Part shown: positions 26,430 through 35,378 of the stretch, piece after piece | How the letters are laid out: every line of letters starts with the position of its first letter | How positions within the stretch are numbered: the first letter of the stretch is position 1 | Assembly (NCBI GenBank): GCA_900768505.1 | Contig: CAAGED010000031.1 | Span: 33,117-97,116, forward strand | Direction of reading: 5' to 3' | DNA: 64,000 nt | From: Lentisphaeria bacterium | GTDB lineage: Bacteria > Verrucomicrobiota > Lentisphaeria > Victivallales > Victivallaceae | Notes under the pieces: generated by a model | Told to the model about the DNA's origin: nothing | What the model saw: only the letters and a program-made list of their open reading frames with translations | Databases searched by the model: none | Program-made: the position numbers and the translations under genes

Positions 26430-27971
26430 TTGATTGCAAAGTGTTTTTCCGCCGCCGTGCTGGGCATTGACGCCTTTCCGGTGGAAGTGGAGGTTAATGT
26501 CACCAATTCCGGCATGCAGGATGTGATTTCCATTGTAGGGTTGCCGGATGCGGCGGTGCGGGAGAGTCGCGACCGCATCAAGTCCGCATTGCTCAGTTGC
26601 GCGATTGCACTGCCAGGGGGGACTACAATTGTAAACCTGGCACCGGCGGATTTGCGTAAGGAGGGAGCAGCATTTGATTTGGCGATTGCACTGGGAATTC
26701 TGGCTGCCAACGGCAGAATTCCGGAAAAGAATCTGCGCCGTCTGGCCGTTATCGGGGAATTGGCGCTGGATGGTACAATTCGCCCTATCAAAGGAGCCTT
26801 GCCGATTGCCGTTGCATTCAGTGCCAACAAGTTGGTAGACGCAATTATTTTGCCCCGAGCCAATGGGGAAGAGGCGGCGCTGGCATGTGAAAATTGCCCG
26901 GTTTTTGCGGTTGACCACCTGCTGGAGGTGATTGATTACCTTAACGGCCGGATGGAACTTACTCCATACAAAGCTGATTTGCAGGAATATTTACGGGAAG
27001 ACAATTCGCGGAATTTGGATTTTGCCGACGTCAAAGGACAAATCATGGCACGTCGCGCCATGGAAATTGCGGCATCCGGCGGCCATAATTCATTGCTGAT
27101 CGGGCCGCCGGGAACCGGAAAATCAATGATTTCCAGCCGCCTGCCGGGCATTCTACCGCCGATGACATTGGCGGAAACCTTGGAAAGCAGTCGAATTTAC
27201 AGCGTATTGGGCATGTTGGCGGATGGCAAACCGTTGTTAAACAAGCGTCCATTCCGGGCGCCCCATCACACCATCAGCGATGTGGGGTTGATCGGCGGCG
27301 GCAAGGATCCCAAGCCGGGAGAAATAAGTTTAGCTAATCACGGGGTGCTTTTTCTGGATGAATTACCGGAATTCAAACGCAACGTTCTGGAGGTGTTGCG
27401 CCAGCCCTTGGAAAACGGTCAAATCACAATCTCACGCGCCTCCGGCAGTTGTACCTTTCCAGCCCGATTCATGCTTTGTGCGGCTATGAATCCCTGCCCC
27501 TGCGGCTTGGGAGAATATGAATTGGGGTGTACCTGTAAAATTGACGAGAAGAGACGTTACCGGAAACGGATTTCGGGGCCGCTGCTGGATCGCATTGATT
27601 TGCATGTCGAGGTGCTGCAACTTACACCGGATGAATTGTTAAGTTCAGGAATCAGCGAAAGCAGTGCGGTTATTGCGCAGCGTGTGGCAGCAGCACGCGA
27701 TATACAGCTGCATCGTTTCAGGGGTAGCGGGATCTTCTGCAATGCGTCAATGGGCAGTCGGGAATTGCGGAAATTTTGCCGTTTGGACAGTATGAGTCAA
27801 ATGATGCTGCGCAATGCGATAGTTAATTTTAAACTAAGTCCCCGGGCGCATGACCGCATATTAAAAGTAGCACGAACAATTGCGGATTTATCTGGCGGGC
27901 ATGATATAAAAGAGAGCGATATTTTTGAAGCAATCAGTTATCGCGGTGCGGATCGCAAGGGGTGGGATTAA
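26430..27971 (+). CDS. comM: YifB/ComM family Mg-chelatase-like ATPase
   Basis: AAA+ ATPase of the ComM group; ComM promotes branch migration during natural transformation in Vibrio and Haemophilus. N-terminal Lon-S16-like fold (1-170), then the chelatase ATPase with Walker A IGPPGTGKSMISSR, Walker B GVLFLDELPEF and the sensor region, then a zinc-type cysteine run CAAMNPCPCGLGEYELGCTC and a C-terminal helical lid. 513 aa is standard. The start is a TTG at 26430 with AGGGG upstream. No other competence gene is in the window. Confidence 0.92.
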   Translation: MIAKCFSAAVLGIDAFPVEVEVNVTNSGMQDVISIVGLPDAAVRESRDRIKSALLSCAIALPGGTTIVNLAPADLRKEGAAFDLAIALGILAANGRIPEKNLRRLAVIGELALDGTIRPIKGALPIAVAFSANKLVDAIILPRANGEEAALACENCPVFAVDHLLEVIDYLNGRMELTPYKADLQEYLREDNSRNLDFADVKGQIMARRAMEIAASGGHNSLLIGPPGTGKSMISSRLPGILPPMTLAETLESSRIYSVLGMLADGKPLLNKRPFRAPHHTISDVGLIGGGKDPKPGEISLANHGVLFLDELPEFKRNVLEVLRQPLENGQITISRASGSCTFPARFMLCAAMNPCPCGLGEYELGCTCKIDEKRRYRKRISGPLLDRIDLHVEVLQLTPDELLSSGISESSAVIAQRVAAARDIQLHRFRGSGIFCNASMGSRELRKFCRLDSMSQMMLRNAIVNFKLSPRAHDRILKVARTIADLSGGHDIKESDIFEAISYRGADRKGWD

Positions 27972-28010
27972 TTTTTCTCATAATATTCGATTATTTTCAT
28001 TCATGAAGCA

Positions 28011-28162
28011 AAATGCGGTTGTCCTAAAACAGACAGCTTGAATCGGTGTAAAACGACCATTAAATTAAATATGGAAATGGTCGTTTTATGAAAAAAAGTT
28101 ATGACATGAAATTTAAGAGTTCTGTTTCCATCGAAGCACTGCAATATAAAACCCAGAATTAA
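28011..28162 (+). pseudogene. IS3-family left-end remnant with 24-codon orfA stub (copy A)
   Basis: About 77 bp of leader followed by a 24-codon frame at 28088-28162 that begins MKKSYDMKFKSSVSIEALQ. This matches the start of IS3/IS150-type OrfA proteins, which usually read MKKxYxxEFKxKVALEAxKG, and then breaks off at a stop. The leader has the inverted repeat AACGACCATT / AATGGTCGTT just before the ATG. A second, more decayed copy lies at 29644-29760 in the same orientation, so the mechanosensitive channel gene is bracketed by direct repeats. Confidence 0.65.
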
Positions 28163-28268
28163 ACATATTGGGCGGCTTGAAAATCCGCCACAAAAGAATA
28201 CTTTAAATCAATATTTCGGTAAAAAGTTGTCCAGCCCAAGGGACAGGAGCATTATCACAGGAGATATT

Positions 28269-29633
28269 ATGTCAAATTTTTGGATTGAATTAAAGAGAAA
28301 TGTATCGGAATACCCGTTTGTCTACGAAATGATCATCATTTGTCTCGCTGCTATTGCAAGTATTGTTGCCGATTTTGTAGTTAAAAGAATTCTTCTTAAT
28401 GGATTGAAGAAGATCTTTAACTCATTGCCGCTTGGTAACAAACAGGCAAATTCGCTGTTTATCAGTGTCGCAGCAAGGCTCGCCAATATTATTCCAGTAA
28501 CAGTGCTGTATAATGCCATTGCCGTGATTCCCAACATGAATCCCATCGTTGTGGTGTCAACAAGACGAATTTGCATTATATTGATGGTTATTTTTGTTGT
28601 TATAAGCATAAACCGGTTACTCGATTTGGCTGAGATGATATATCAAAAGCGACCATATGCTGCATCACATCCAATCAAGGGATATCTGCAGCTAGCTAAA
28701 ATATTTTTTGGAATCATTGCAGCAATTCTTGTAATTTCATTTATACTAAATAAGAGTCCAATCATTCTGCTTTCCGGACTGGGGGCCGTTGCTGCAGTGC
28801 TTATGCTTGTGTTTCAAGATACAATTTTATCACTTGTCGCCAGTGTACAGCTAAGTTCAAACAATATGGTAAAAATCGGTGATTGGATTGTAATGCCGTC
28901 ATACGGTGCAGATGGTTTTGTTATTGAAATTGCACTGCATACCGTGAAGATTCAGAATTGGGATAAAACTATAGTTACTGTTCCCACAAGAAAGCTCATA
29001 GAGGAGAGCTTTACCAACTGGCGCGGAATGTTTGAATCTGGCGGCCGACGTATAAAACGGTCAATTTATATTGATCAGCGCAGTATTCGCTTCCTGACAG
29101 AAGATGAGATTAAACGGTTAGAGGATTTCATAATATTGAACGAATATTTAGAAACAAAAAAGGAGGAAATCTCTGAATGGAATATATCTCTCGCCGAAAA
29201 AGGAGCAAAACCTATCAATAGCCGCAGAATTACCAATATCGGTACTTTCAGAGTTTATGTTGAAAAATATCTCAAGTCAAATAAAAATATAAATCAGGAA
29301 ATGATTCAGCTTGTTCGTCAGCTTGCGCCAAGCACAACCGGATTACCTCTTGAAATTTACTGTTTTACCAAAAGTACCCAATGGATTGAACATGAAAAAG
29401 TTCAATCAGATATTTTTGATCATTTATTGGCGATTCTTCCCGTATTTGGATTAAGAGTGTTCCAGGATTGCTCTGATATATATCAGGAGGTTAGCGATTT
29501 TCCGACTTTTGTAGATGGCATATTTCCGCAAACAAATCTTGTTCCACCAATCTATCCCAGCGATATAAAGCGTGTCAAGGAGATAGCGGCGGAATATCAT
29601 AAAAAAGTAACCACAGAAGATTGCATAAATTAG
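28269..29633 (+). CDS. YbdG-type mechanosensitive ion channel
   Basis: Small-conductance mechanosensitive channel of the MscS superfamily, close in pattern to E. coli YbdG (MscM). Several N-terminal transmembrane helices (to about residue 180) lead into the pore helix and beta domain SGLGAVAAVLMLVFQDTILS and KIGDWIVMPSYGADG. The cytoplasmic cage has ITVPTRKLI-type spacing and SGGRRIKRSIYIDQRSIRFL, strongly YbdG-like. 454 aa from the ATG at 28269 (AGGAGA upstream). Its codons look more AT-rich than neighbours and it sits between two IS3-like remnants, so it may be a transferred gene. Confidence 0.85.
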   Translation: MSNFWIELKRNVSEYPFVYEMIIICLAAIASIVADFVVKRILLNGLKKIFNSLPLGNKQANSLFISVAARLANIIPVTVLYNAIAVIPNMNPIVVVSTRRICIILMVIFVVISINRLLDLAEMIYQKRPYAASHPIKGYLQLAKIFFGIIAAILVISFILNKSPIILLSGLGAVAAVLMLVFQDTILSLVASVQLSSNNMVKIGDWIVMPSYGADGFVIEIALHTVKIQNWDKTIVTVPTRKLIEESFTNWRGMFESGGRRIKRSIYIDQRSIRFLTEDEIKRLEDFIILNEYLETKKEEISEWNISLAEKGAKPINSRRITNIGTFRVYVEKYLKSNKNINQEMIQLVRQLAPSTTGLPLEIYCFTKSTQWIEHEKVQSDIFDHLLAILPVFGLRVFQDCSDIYQEVSDFPTFVDGIFPQTNLVPPIYPSDIKRVKEIAAEYHKKVTTEDCIN

Positions 29634-29643
29634 TCGCGATGCG

Positions 29644-29760
29644 AAACTGCGGTTGCTCCAAAACAGGACAAATTGAATCGCTGTAAGACAACCATTAAAT
29701 TAATTATGGTAATGGCCATTTTACGAAAAATAGTTAGAAAATTAACGAGAGTGTTTCGGA
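29644..29760 (+). mobile_element. IS3-like left-end remnant (copy B)
   Basis: Aligns by eye with 28011-28130: about 85% of aligned bases agree over roughly 85 bp, with small indels. The former start codon is ACG and an in-frame TAG follows within five codons, so this copy is fully dead. Same orientation as copy A. Confidence 0.55.
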
Positions 29761-29870
29761 GAATTTACAGAAAATTTGTTGCACTTACTCGCAAAAAAAT
29801 CACAAAACATAATATTGATTTGTCAACTAAAAAAAACGTAAATGGTTATAACGATTTCGTCCACTTATAA

Positions 29871-30534
29871 ATATAATAACAGCCAACATAAAAATATCAT
29901 CAACGAATGTGTTTATGATTTTGCATAAGATTGTAAGTTGCGGCGGGCGGATGTTTTTTATTCCCAAGACTCAATTTGCCGCCAGACAAACAAAAAAACA
30001 CTCCGGAAAATATACCGCCATACATTTTCCGGAGCCTCTACAAAGTTACTCCTCTAACCTACGTTGTAGCAAAAAAAATTAAAGTGATTTTTTTTCTTTG
30101 CGATTTAAGTACAACCCCCTCTAAAGATAACTTAGTACAATATTAAACAAAATCAAATTACAATTAAAAAAATATTAAATAATTTGTTATTTGTATATTT
30201 AAACATGCTATTTGTATAACTAACTCCTATGAAGATATCATTTGCCAAGAAAAAAACCGAATTTTTTACTTGCTCCCATTCGCAATCTTTATTTAGGACT
30301 GGATTGTTCCCGGTACATGGTTTTGTCCTTCCCGGACGCTGCAATCAAATTCGCGAACTCTTTTTACCTCATCTTTGACTTTCGTTAAGCCGGTTATACG
30401 CAGCCGTCAAGAGACGGTCTTTCCTGATTTTTCAAAATTTTTGAGTTTTTACCTTTTCCTTAAAAAACTTCTGCTTGCGAGCCGTTATTAGCGTTCACGC
30501 GACAAATCAACTGAGCCGCAACGCCGTCAATTTA
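29871..30534. other. Long AT-rich spacer with no supported gene
   Basis: About 660 bp between the IS remnant and the end of the transglycosylase gene. The only clear element is the hairpin at 30001-30034. A weak 63-codon frame (30153-30344, minus) lacks a convincing ribosome site. Between 30300 and 30430 the base composition rises and several short stems are possible, so an RNA or the decayed end of a mobile element could lie here, but I cannot identify either. Confidence 0.45.
30001..30034 (-). terminator. Rho-independent terminator (minus strand)
   Basis: Perfect 11-bp stem CTCCGGAAAAT / ATTTTCCGGAG with a 12-base loop. Read on the minus strand it is followed by TGTTTTTTTG. It would end the transcript of the transglycosylase operon, but it lies 500 bp past that operon's last stop codon, leaving a long untranslated tail or room for an RNA gene. 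Confidence 0.75.
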
Positions 30535-31134
30535 TTACCGGGTGGCGGCATTTTCACGCTCTTTGTAATATTGATAACGTTTACAAATAACCTCCACATA
30601 ACGCCGGGTCGAATCAATGGTTATCCGTTCCATAATTTCACCATCTTTATCCGGCGGCTTCCAATTTCCAGCCCGGGTCGGCCCCGCGTTGTACTGACAA
30701 AGCGCCAGTTCAAGTTGTCCCCGATAACCGTCAAAACGCCGCAACGCCTTGGCCAAAAACCAGACGCCAATCTCAATATTCAAATCCGGACGGTAGAGTT
30801 CAAACGTGTTTGGAACTTTACGCTTATACGCCCTCGCCCAATCCACTACGGCCATATTGGGCATGATCTGCATTAATCCCACCTCGCCGGCATCCCCGCG
30901 AGCCATTGGATTAAACCGGCTTTCACGAAAAATCACCGCACGCACCAACTGTGGGTCAACATTATATTTCCGACTGGTCTTTTGGATCGTTGACCAATAC
31001 AAGCTGTCGTCCACCCACCAATCCCGCACCGGGTCGGTAAACATTATCAATCCCCCCATCGCCAGCAACAACAAAAACGCCGCCAGATAGAGTAATCGCC
31101 GAAAAACGGAGATTCGTTTTTTCTTTTTTACCAC
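30535..31134 (-). CDS. Lytic transglycosylase, Slt/MltE-like
   Basis: Cleaves peptidoglycan between N-acetylmuramic acid and N-acetylglucosamine with formation of 1,6-anhydro ends. One N-terminal membrane anchor (LLYLAAFLLLLAMGGLIMF, about 14-32) precedes a goose-lysozyme-like catalytic domain. The catalytic glutamate is in FRESRFNPMARG, followed by GEVGLMQIMP and LALCQYNAGP, the classic SLT motifs. 199 aa, so a minimal anchored form. It lies downstream of the GH20 hexosaminidase in the same orientation, 28 bp apart; together they suggest muropeptide turnover. Confidence 0.9.
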   Translation of the reverse strand: MVKKKKRISVFRRLLYLAAFLLLLAMGGLIMFTDPVRDWWVDDSLYWSTIQKTSRKYNVDPQLVRAVIFRESRFNPMARGDAGEVGLMQIMPNMAVVDWARAYKRKVPNTFELYRPDLNIEIGVWFLAKALRRFDGYRGQLELALCQYNAGPTRAGNWKPPDKDGEIMERITIDSTRRYVEVICKRYQYYKERENAATR

Positions 31135-31162
31135 TTATTCACCGTTTGAAAACCTTTTTCCT

Positions 31163-32614
31163 TTAACAATAACGGTATAATCCACTGCCAGTCAACAAAC
31201 GCTCACGCAGCAGAAAATTATCGAAATCTTTATGTTCCGGATGGCTCCATAAAATCTCCGCCAGCGCCCGCATTCGGGGAATTGCCCGAGGCAAAACCCG
31301 CCACTGGGGAATCTGTTCACTCCAAATGCACCCCTCGCCGCCTAAGACAAGAGAAATTTTTTCCGGAGTTACTCCAGCTGCCGGATCAAATTCGTAGTTG
31401 CGACGCTGATAATCAACCACCGGCTCGCTGTCGCCGGCGGGATAATCAAAATAATTATTTACATGAAATGAATTTATAACTTGATGCGAACCGTTTAAAT
31501 ATGAATTAATATCATTCCTCAGCCAATTCTGAATTACCATCCTGCCGGTGAAATTTTCACCATCGCCGTGGGGAATTCCCCAGCTGATGGCCTGCCGCCC
31601 TAAATTATTTACCACCTGCTCCATCCGCGCCATGAAATATTGTTCTAACTCCCGCGGCTCTTTGAAACCAAGGGAAGACATTTTTTTCTGGCAGCGGGGA
31701 CAATTGCGCCAATGCGCATCTGAGGCTTCATCACCGCCGATGTGAATATATTTGCTATTTGGGAACAATTCAACGCACTCCTGCAGAATTTTTGTTAAAA
31801 AAATCTCCACCTCGTCATTACCAATGCAAAATTCCCAAAAATCATCTTCATAAGGAGTCGGCGAAACCGGGCAGGCTAACTCCGGATGAGTATAAAACAC
31901 CGCTGCCGAATGCCCCGGCATCTCAATCTCCGGAATAACCTGAATATACCGATTTTCAGCATATTCCACCACTCGCTGAATATCCTCTTTAGTGTAAGCA
32001 CCAAAAACATACGCCCGGGAACGTGGAACATTTTTCAGCAATTCCGGGGCGCAAGCCAGTGGCAGCCGCCAGCTTTGACGATCCACCAAATGCCAATGGA
32101 GAACATTCAGTTTATATTTAGCCATTTCATCAATTAATTTCAGCAGAATCTCCGGCTTCTGGAAGTGACGGGCTGAATCAATCATTATTCCCCGGTATTT
32201 AAAACGCGGCCGATCCTTAATGACACACACCGGCAAATAACGGTCATGCCCTCCCAGTTCGGAGCAGACTGCCAGCATTTGAACCAAACTCTGAGCTCCG
32301 TAAAATACTCCGGCTGCATCTCCGCCTTCAATAACAATACTCTCGTTGGAAATATTCAATACATATTCCTCCGGAGCTAAATTCTCCGCATTCACATTAA
32401 AACTTATCCGCTGTCTGGTACCCAAATTCATTTTGCTCAAATGCGACGGCAACGGATTGGCCCCAATGGCAATTAGCGCATCATTGATACACTTTACTCC
32501 ACTTTTACAGACTCCGGCACCCTCAATCCAGTTAATTTTACCCAAATGGCAGACAACTCCGTTCTGCTCAATAATTTCCGCAGGACGGGGAATAATCATA
32601 TTCTCGATACGCAT
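31163..32614 (-). CDS. GH20 beta-N-acetylhexosaminidase
   Basis: Retaining glycosidase that removes terminal N-acetylhexosamine using the substrate acetamido group. The catalytic pair is Asp295-Glu296 in IHIGGDEASDAHW; RGIMIDSARHF and LHWHLVDRQSWRLPL mark the start of the barrel, and the N-terminal 125 residues form the GH20b domain with FYGAQSLVQML. At 483 aa it has no signal peptide, so it is probably cytoplasmic and acts on imported oligosaccharides or muropeptides. AAAGGTG precedes the ATG. Operon: secreted repeat protein, lipoprotein, GH20, transglycosylase. Confidence 0.9.
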   Translation of the reverse strand: MRIENMIIPRPAEIIEQNGVVCHLGKINWIEGAGVCKSGVKCINDALIAIGANPLPSHLSKMNLGTRQRISFNVNAENLAPEEYVLNISNESIVIEGGDAAGVFYGAQSLVQMLAVCSELGGHDRYLPVCVIKDRPRFKYRGIMIDSARHFQKPEILLKLIDEMAKYKLNVLHWHLVDRQSWRLPLACAPELLKNVPRSRAYVFGAYTKEDIQRVVEYAENRYIQVIPEIEMPGHSAAVFYTHPELACPVSPTPYEDDFWEFCIGNDEVEIFLTKILQECVELFPNSKYIHIGGDEASDAHWRNCPRCQKKMSSLGFKEPRELEQYFMARMEQVVNNLGRQAISWGIPHGDGENFTGRMVIQNWLRNDINSYLNGSHQVINSFHVNNYFDYPAGDSEPVVDYQRRNYEFDPAAGVTPEKISLVLGGEGCIWSEQIPQWRVLPRAIPRMRALAEILWSHPEHKDFDNFLLRERLLTGSGLYRYC

Positions 32615-32626
32615 TTCCGCACCTTT

Positions 32627-33190
32627 TTATTTTTGATTTTTATTGTTGATTTGAGTATTGGTCGCCGTATATATTTTTATCGCCAACTGACGGCTTAACG
32701 TATTAATGGCGTTCAAAACCGCCTCCGGAGTCAACTCCGCAAACTTTTCATGCAAGGTGTAATCCTCGACCAGATTTTTAAAACCTACACCGGAAAAATT
32801 CGCCTGAACCGACATAATCACCTGCCGTTCAGCCGCGCTGACCCGCAACTGGTTAAGCGAGATAGTCACCTGAATTGGCATGTTATTATCCTTCGCTGAA
32901 GTTGCCGCGAAAGAGTTTTGCAAATAACGGCGCAGCATGATTCCGAATGGCTGCACAAAACGATTGTTATCGTCCCGGTAAACCCGGCCGTTTTCGCCGT
33001 CGTATAAAAATTCGCTGCCCAACGGAGTATAATTATCCACCCCGGCAATCAAAATCGGCCGCTCCACCGCCAACGGCACTGGTGTTGCCAGATCATAATA
33101 ATTTATAGGTTCGGAATTACGGAATATACAGCCGCCAGCTCCCAACAAAAGCGATCCACCCAAACATAAAAAAAAATTTCTTAACTTCAT
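32627..33190 (-). CDS. PqiC-like ABC-transport auxiliary lipoprotein
   Basis: 187 aa lipoprotein with lipobox LLGAGGC at about 15-21. The motifs INYYDLATPVP, PILIAGVDNYTPLGSEFLYD and FVQPFGIMLRRYLQNSF match the shape of PqiC/YmbA-type proteins that work with MCE lipid transporters at the outer membrane. No MCE, permease or ATPase gene lies nearby, so the assignment to lipid transport is tentative; an LptE-like role is the main alternative. It precedes GH20 by 12 bp in the same transcript. Confidence 0.65.
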   Translation of the reverse strand: MKLRNFFLCLGGSLLLGAGGCIFRNSEPINYYDLATPVPLAVERPILIAGVDNYTPLGSEFLYDGENGRVYRDDNNRFVQPFGIMLRRYLQNSFAATSAKDNNMPIQVTISLNQLRVSAAERQVIMSVQANFSGVGFKNLVEDYTLHEKFAELTPEAVLNAINTLSRQLAIKIYTATNTQINNKNQK

Positions 33191-33220
33191 AATATATGAC
33201 TCCTTAATAAAAATGGTGTT

Positions 33221-34228
33221 TCACTTAAAAAAAATTAGCATATTACGATACTCCTGCAACAATTCCGGATTATTCATCAATGCTTCAAACTCCTTGTCCA
33301 CGCCACGGAAAAGCAAATTCAGCTGCGTCGCATTGAGGCCGTTAAGCTGCTTGTCAATCTGCACCTTGTTCCGCCCCTCACGATTAAGTTTCTGGACGTA
33401 AAGAATGAAGCGGTAAATAAAGTGATTCTGCTCCGCTTTCGGCAGCGAACGCACGATGGCTCGAAACGAATCTTGACTGGCCTGCTCACTGGAGGTGTCA
33501 AATCTCAACTCCATTTGCGCCGGCGGCTGATTACCAGTTTCGAACGGGGTTTTAACGTCACTCTGCCCGTTTTCAATCAACTTCCGATAGAGTTCCATCA
33601 ATTGAGAGTAATTTTTCCCGTCCAAATATTTTTTCCCTTGCGCTTCCGCTTCAGCCGTGGTTATTTTGGTATTATTGCTCTGAAAAACCAATCCATAATA
33701 TATTTGCGTATATTGATTCATAAACTCCACCCGTGCCTCCGGCGGAAAACATTTGGCCATCTCTGAAAGCGACGCTTCCAAGGCAGCCTTGTCCCGGTAA
33801 TTAAGTGTCACTTTGTCCGCGGCGGCAACGGCAAGGCGCAACATTTTTTCATACTCAGCAATCATTTGCTTGAGCTTATTATAATCTGAATTATTAAATT
33901 TATTCTGCATTTGCAGCCAAATCAGTTTCCGATTGTCACCAAAGGCTTCACTGGCCGTCAGCAATTCATTGGTCCATATTTTTGCAAAATTCCGGGCAAA
34001 TTCTTCCTGATCGCCCGTTGGAATACCGCGCACTAACGCCGCATAACTCAACTGAAAACTTTTATCATTCTCCAAATCAAGCGTTGCCACGGCATGATTT
34101 CCCACAACAACCACCGTTTCCGCCTCCTTGACTGGATGCTCTTCGACCGCCTCCGCCCCGGCGGCAATTTCACTTTGGAGCAGTGCAAGAGCAACTCCGC
34201 CAAGCAGAAATTTATGCCAGTATTTCAT
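33221..34228 (-). CDS. Secreted protein with three degenerate helical repeats
   Basis: 335 aa with a signal peptide (KFLLGGVALALLQSEIAAGAEA). I see three diverged repeats of about 70 residues: 56-128, 146-219 and 248-315. Each has the order serine-leucine helix, proline, a phenylalanine-rich helix, a variable loop and a short acidic or GxN/GxT turn before another helix (for example SFRAIVRSLPKAEQNHFIYRF and later LNGLNATQL). From memory this resembles the DUF6694 lipoprotein domain, unverified. It is the first gene of the operon with the PqiC-like protein, GH20 and transglycosylase. Function unknown, likely periplasmic. Confidence 0.7.
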   Translation of the reverse strand: MKYWHKFLLGGVALALLQSEIAAGAEAVEEHPVKEAETVVVVGNHAVATLDLENDKSFQLSYAALVRGIPTGDQEEFARNFAKIWTNELLTASEAFGDNRKLIWLQMQNKFNNSDYNKLKQMIAEYEKMLRLAVAAADKVTLNYRDKAALEASLSEMAKCFPPEARVEFMNQYTQIYYGLVFQSNNTKITTAEAEAQGKKYLDGKNYSQLMELYRKLIENGQSDVKTPFETGNQPPAQMELRFDTSSEQASQDSFRAIVRSLPKAEQNHFIYRFILYVQKLNREGRNKVQIDKQLNGLNATQLNLLFRGVDKEFEALMNNPELLQEYRNMLIFFK

Positions 34229-34473
34229 ATTATGCCACTCCTCCGCAACAAAATAAATTATTGTTATTTTTTAGCGATCGCCGAATTGTGCCGCCGCTGC
34301 CTTATTCGGATTATATTATATCACCAACAAATTGTTTTGCAATAAAATAATTCACAACCGGTAAGAAAATCTCCATGAGCACTCCAATTTGACTTGATAA
34401 AACCATTTTTGCGGTGCATATTAACATGTGTTTGTTTAATCATAAAATTTTTTATCAGGAGATTTTACCAATT

Positions 34474-35358
34474 ATGTACGACGAAATGCTTTATTGTTGC
34501 AAAATGCGGGATAATTCCGGCAAGGTTGAACTCGCGGCCGAACTGCTCGCCGCTTTGGATATTGATTACAGCTGTTACGAGGATAAGGAGACCAAATCAT
34601 TCTACTACACCATTTATACCGCCGATCCGGCACAACTAAATTGCGTTGTAGAACACTTAAAATCCCTGCTGAATGACTGGCGGGAATTGGGGGTATATCT
34701 GGATCAGCTGGAAAAATTTGAAATGCGCCGGGAAGATTGGTCGGAGGTTTGGAAAAAATATTTCAACATAATCCACGTCACCGACCGCCTGGTCATCCGC
34801 CCCAGCTGGCTGGAGTATCAGGCCCAACCTGGTCAGGTGGTGGTGGACATTGACCCGGGCATGAGTTTCGGAACCGGCCAGCACGCCACCACCAGCTACT
34901 GCCTCAAGTGTATCGACCGCATGAGCAATACCACAGGAGTCAAGCGAATGCTGGACGCGGGCTGCGGATCGGGAATTCTCTCCATCGCCGGGGTCAAATT
35001 CAACCTGAAAGTTGACGCTTTCGATTATGACCCGGATGCCATTATGGTAGCTAAGGAGAATGTGGAGAAGAACCACCTGGCGCCGGATGTGATCAAGTTC
35101 ACCATCTGCGATATGTGTGACTACCGTTTTGAGCAGCCATACGATTTTGTGGCGGCTAATATTTTAGGCCATTTACTGCTGAAAAACCGTCAAAATGTTT
35201 CAAGCTGGGTACGTCCTGGAGGATATTTGGCACTGGCGGGTATTTTGAACGAGGAGTTTGACGAACTTGCCGCCGGCTTCTGCGCTCTGGGTTATACCGA
35301 ATTGGATCACTTCAGCGAAAAAGAGTGGACCAGCGGCCTCTTCCGCAAACATGAATAA
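34474..35358 (+). CDS. prmA: Ribosomal protein L11 methyltransferase PrmA
   Basis: Trimethylates L11 at several amino groups. The C-terminal methyltransferase has DPGMSFGTGQHATTSYC, the SAM motif MLDAGCGSGILSIAG and VAANILGHLLL (the NILA/NPP equivalent). The N-terminal 90 residues form the substrate-recognition domain. 294 aa from the ATG at 34474; AGGAGA is 11 bases upstream, a little far, and an upstream ATG at 34414 is possible. The lipoprotein gene follows 20 bp later. Confidence 0.9.
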   Translation: MYDEMLYCCKMRDNSGKVELAAELLAALDIDYSCYEDKETKSFYYTIYTADPAQLNCVVEHLKSLLNDWRELGVYLDQLEKFEMRREDWSEVWKKYFNIIHVTDRLVIRPSWLEYQAQPGQVVVDIDPGMSFGTGQHATTSYCLKCIDRMSNTTGVKRMLDAGCGSGILSIAGVKFNLKVDAFDYDPDAIMVAKENVEKNHLAPDVIKFTICDMCDYRFEQPYDFVAANILGHLLLKNRQNVSSWVRPGGYLALAGILNEEFDELAAGFCALGYTELDHFSEKEWTSGLFRKHE

Positions 35359-35378
35359 TTCAATTGGAGGATTTTGCC

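Noticed and set aside
28227..28268. Longer N-terminus for the mechanosensitive channel
   Set aside because: AGGAGA sits directly before the ATG at 28269, and the added residues do not resemble the family start.
29673..29870. 65-codon basic frame following the channel gene
   Set aside because: It lies over the dead IS3-like copy B and starts in its leader; no match to OrfA in that frame.
30153..30344. 63-codon minus-strand frame in the spacer after the transglycosylase gene
   Set aside because: Low-complexity AT-rich second half and no ribosome site. An ANDI stretch recalled tmRNA tags, but no tmRNA ends or tag stop were found.
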